Below, piece by piece: positions 6,121 to 7,817 of a DNA stretch of 7,817 nt (positions are counted from its first letter, which is position 1; each line of letters begins with the position of its first letter). A program made the position numbers and the translations under genes. Source of the DNA: Verrucomicrobiota bacterium. GTDB lineage: Bacteria > Verrucomicrobiota > Verrucomicrobiia > Chthoniobacterales > UBA10450. The notes under the pieces were generated by a model. That model did not search any database. It had not been told where the DNA came from and saw only the letters and a program-made list of their open reading frames with translations. The DNA lies in assembly GCA_003219395.1 (NCBI GenBank), contig QHOR01000078.1, positions 938-8,754 on the forward strand. Reading direction: 5' to 3'.

Positions 6121-6375
6121 TCACGGTGTCGGCTCGGGCGCACTCGAACCGCCAGGTTCTGGCGAGGGGGCTTCAGATGCGGAGCCCTCAGTCTTTGACG
6201 GATTCCTTTTTGCCGCGCCAGTGCTCTTGTGCCGTGCCCGCGACGCCGGAGTCGGTGAAGCTTGGGCCATCGTCGATGCCGTCGTGCTCGTCCCGCTGGT
6301 TCCCTGTTGCTGACAGGAAGCGATAAACGCCACTGCCATTATGGCTGCGATCATGGATAATACGTATTTGTTCAT
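6121..6375 (-). CDS. Small Ser/Thr/Pro-rich lipoprotein
   Basis: The product is 84 residues. Residues 1-20 are a lipoprotein signal peptide: MNKYVLSMIAAIMAVAFIAS, followed by Cys21 in a lipobox (IASC), so signal peptidase II cleavage and membrane anchoring are expected. The mature part, about 64 residues, is low-complexity: Gln/Ser/Thr-rich at first, a basic patch (SRARHKSTGAAKRNPSK, about 45-61), then an acidic Pro/Ser/Glu tail ending PEPTP. It looks disordered and could act as a tether or surface linker; no family is recognised. I chose the ATG at 6375 over the upstream in-frame ATG at 6420, because only the shorter form places the charged n-region directly before the hydrophobic core. No Shine-Dalgarno sequence is clear. 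It converges with topoisomerase IB and is divergent from the oxidoreductase. Confidence 0.75.
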   Translation of the reverse strand: MNKYVLSMIAAIMAVAFIASCQQQGTSGTSTTASTMAQASPTPASRARHKSTGAAKRNPSKTEGSASEAPSPEPGGSSAPEPTP

Positions 6376-6578
6376 AGGTATCAGTCTGAGATCGAGCGCC
6401 GTAGAATCTTTGGTTGCCAAAAAGTTCAGAACGCGTGACTAACGAATCTATTCCAGTTCGGACAAAGGTTTTCATGCTCAGAAGAGAGTGGTCGCCGGTT
6501 TCAGTTTGAGCAGCAAAATCTGTTATCGCACCGGACGGGCGACAGCTTTGATGCCGGCCTGTTGCGATTCACATATGA
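6376..6578. promoter_or_regulatory. Divergent intergenic region between lipoprotein and oxidoreductase
   Basis: This 203-bp spacer should carry promoters for both flanking genes, since each starts at one edge. I see no strong -35/-10 pair, operator palindrome or ribosome-binding site. Overlapping open frames on both strands here have no recognisable product. Confidence 0.35.
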
Positions 6579-7817
6579 ATGCAGAGTCAAGGCGAACGCA
6601 CTGGAGCAAAGCCATCGCTATGGGAACGCACAACGCAGAAATTTTCTACGGGACCTCTTACACAGGATATCACAACAGAAGTCTGCGTGATCGGCGGCGG
6701 CATCGCCGGTGTGACCACGGCCTATCTTGCCGCGCGAGAAAACCGGCAGGTTGCGCTCATTGATGACGGACCAATCGGCAGTGGCATGACTGGCCGTACG
6801 ACTGCGCACCTGGTTAACGCGATCGACGATCGCTACCTTGATATCGAAAAATTTTTGGGAGAGGAATGCGCGCGTCTGACCGCGGAGAGTCACACTGCGG
6901 CGATCGATTGCGCCGAGAGAATTGTTCGCGAGCACAACATCGATTGCGACTTCGAGCGAGTGGACGGTTACTTGTTTCTGCCGCCAGGCGGCTCGGTAAC
7001 AGAATTGATGGAGGAGATGGAGGCGATTCACCGCGCCGGGCTTACCGGTGTGGAGCGAGTCGATTCAGTACCGAACACGAAAATCAATTCTGATGCCGTG
7101 CTGCGTTTTCCACGACAGGCGCAGTTTCACCCGTTGAAATTTCTGAACGGCGTCGCGGAAGTGATGGCCGGTCGTGGCGCACGAATTTTCACTGGCACAC
7201 GGGTTGTCTCGGTTCAAGACGGCGATCGGGTCAAAGTCCAAACTGCGGATGGCCACACGGTCACAGCGCACGCAGCAGTCGTGGCCACTAACTGTCCGAT
7301 GAACGATCGCGTGGTCATCCCTTCAAAGCAGGCGCCGTATGCGAGCTACGCAATTTGTTTACGCGTCACGCGCTTAATCGAGCATGCATTGTTCTGGGAT
7401 ACGGCGCAGACTGCGGAACAGGAAAAGCAGGAAATTGGGCCGGTGCCTTATCATTACGTGCGATTTGCACGCGATGAGCACGGCGATGTGCTCATCGTGG
7501 GCGGCGAAGATCACAAGACGGGACAGGCGGAGGATTGCGCGGAGCGTTTCGCGAAACTCGAGCGATGGGCGCGCGAGCGATTTCCGTTTGTCGGCGAAAT
7601 CACTGACCAGTGGTCCGGTCAGGTGATGGAACCAGTGGATGGCGTCGCTTACATCGGCCGCAATCCCGGAGACCAAAAGGTGTATGTGGTAACCGGCGAC
7701 TCAGGCAACGGCATTACGCACGGCATACTCGCGGGAATGTTGATCAACGACCTGATCGCGGAGCGGGAAAATCCATGGGCGAGGTTGTACGATCCGTCGC
7801 GCAAGACGTTACAGCCG
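6579..7817 (+). CDS. FAD-dependent oxidoreductase, DAO fold, probably with C-terminal Rieske domain (3' partial)
   Basis: The frame stays open from an ATG at 6579 to the last base, giving 413 residues with no stop. A TGA lies immediately before the ATG (TGAATG), so no longer start is possible. The N-terminal tail MQSQGERTGAKPSLWE precedes the dinucleotide-binding motif VIGGGIAGVTTAYLAA (37-52) and the acidic end of beta-2 at LIDDG (60-64). The SGMTGRTTAHL segment (68-78) and FHPLKFLNGVAE (183-194) are typical of D-amino-acid-oxidase/glycine-oxidase-like proteins. VVTGDSGNGITHG (370-382) is the second FAD-contact motif. NPWARLYDPSRKTLQP at the window end is the linker seen in YhfW-like enzymes just before a Rieske [2Fe-2S] domain, so the missing part probably holds CxH...CxxH. 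The substrate is unknown. The start region has no clear Shine-Dalgarno sequence. Confidence 0.92.
   Translation, partial: MQSQGERTGAKPSLWERTTQKFSTGPLTQDITTEVCVIGGGIAGVTTAYLAARENRQVALIDDGPIGSGMTGRTTAHLVNAIDDRYLDIEKFLGEECARLTAESHTAAIDCAERIVREHNIDCDFERVDGYLFLPPGGSVTELMEEMEAIHRAGLTGVERVDSVPNTKINSDAVLRFPRQAQFHPLKFLNGVAEVMAGRGARIFTGTRVVSVQDGDRVKVQTADGHTVTAHAAVVATNCPMNDRVVIPSKQAPYASYAICLRVTRLIEHALFWDTAQTAEQEKQEIGPVPYHYVRFARDEHGDVLIVGGEDHKTGQAEDCAERFAKLERWARERFPFVGEITDQWSGQVMEPVDGVAYIGRNPGDQKVYVVTGDSGNGITHGILAGMLINDLIAERENPWARLYDPSRKTLQP

Noticed and set aside
6188..6475. Minus-strand frame of 95 codons beginning MKTFVRTGID
   Set aside because: It overlaps the lipoprotein gene in another frame; the lipoprotein has a clear signal peptide and lipobox, this frame has nothing recognisable.
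1..7817. tRNA, rRNA, CRISPR array, insertion sequence or phage genes
   Set aside because: Looked for cloverleaf, spaced direct repeats, transposase motifs and terminal inverted repeats; none seen.

Overview
The window looks like chromosomal DNA from a free-living, probably soil-dwelling Gram-negative-type bacterium. Base composition is moderately GC-rich. The gene set is that of a stress or general-maintenance region: a GSP39-type short-chain dehydrogenase, a DUF6496 basic protein, a DUF2383/PA2169-type four-helix protein, an Lmo0937-type mini-membrane protein, a poxvirus-type DNA topoisomerase IB, a DUF421 membrane protein and a probable FAD/Rieske oxidoreductase. Several genes lack an obvious Shine-Dalgarno sequence. 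Soil Verrucomicrobia, Acidobacteria and some Proteobacteria carry this mixture, so I do not assign a phylum. I see no phage, transposon, CRISPR, tRNA or rRNA.

Layout. 1-840 (+) is the 3' part of a classical SDR oxidoreductase with a C-terminal membrane anchor. It converges on a DUF421 membrane protein at 1020-1526 (-). A run of minus-strand genes follows, read from right to left: Lmo0937-type membrane peptide (4138-3992), DUF2383 four-helix protein (3844-3389), DUF6496 basic protein (3282-2836), GSP39-type SDR (2800-1940) and a 54-residue Lys/Arg/Ala-rich protein (1889-1725). A possible intrinsic terminator lies at 1711-1678. A 263-bp divergent spacer leads to a plus-strand pair: a 161-residue helical, ferritin-like protein (4402-4887) and DNA topoisomerase IB (4897-6000), only 9 bp apart. 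A small lipoprotein (6375-6121, -) faces the topoisomerase. Divergent from the lipoprotein is a FAD-dependent oxidoreductase (6579 to beyond 7817, +) that probably continues into a Rieske domain outside the window.

How the genes may work together (inference). Two very basic DNA-binding-like proteins, a topoisomerase and two small helical-bundle proteins sit with general-stress-type redox enzymes and membrane peptides. That suggests a desiccation, osmotic or starvation response region concerned with chromosome protection and envelope upkeep. Every family with a recognisable match is already known, and most are poorly characterised. I did not find a clearly new system. The points most worth following are the clustering itself, the basic-protein/SDR block, and the close pairing of topoisomerase IB with the helical protein.
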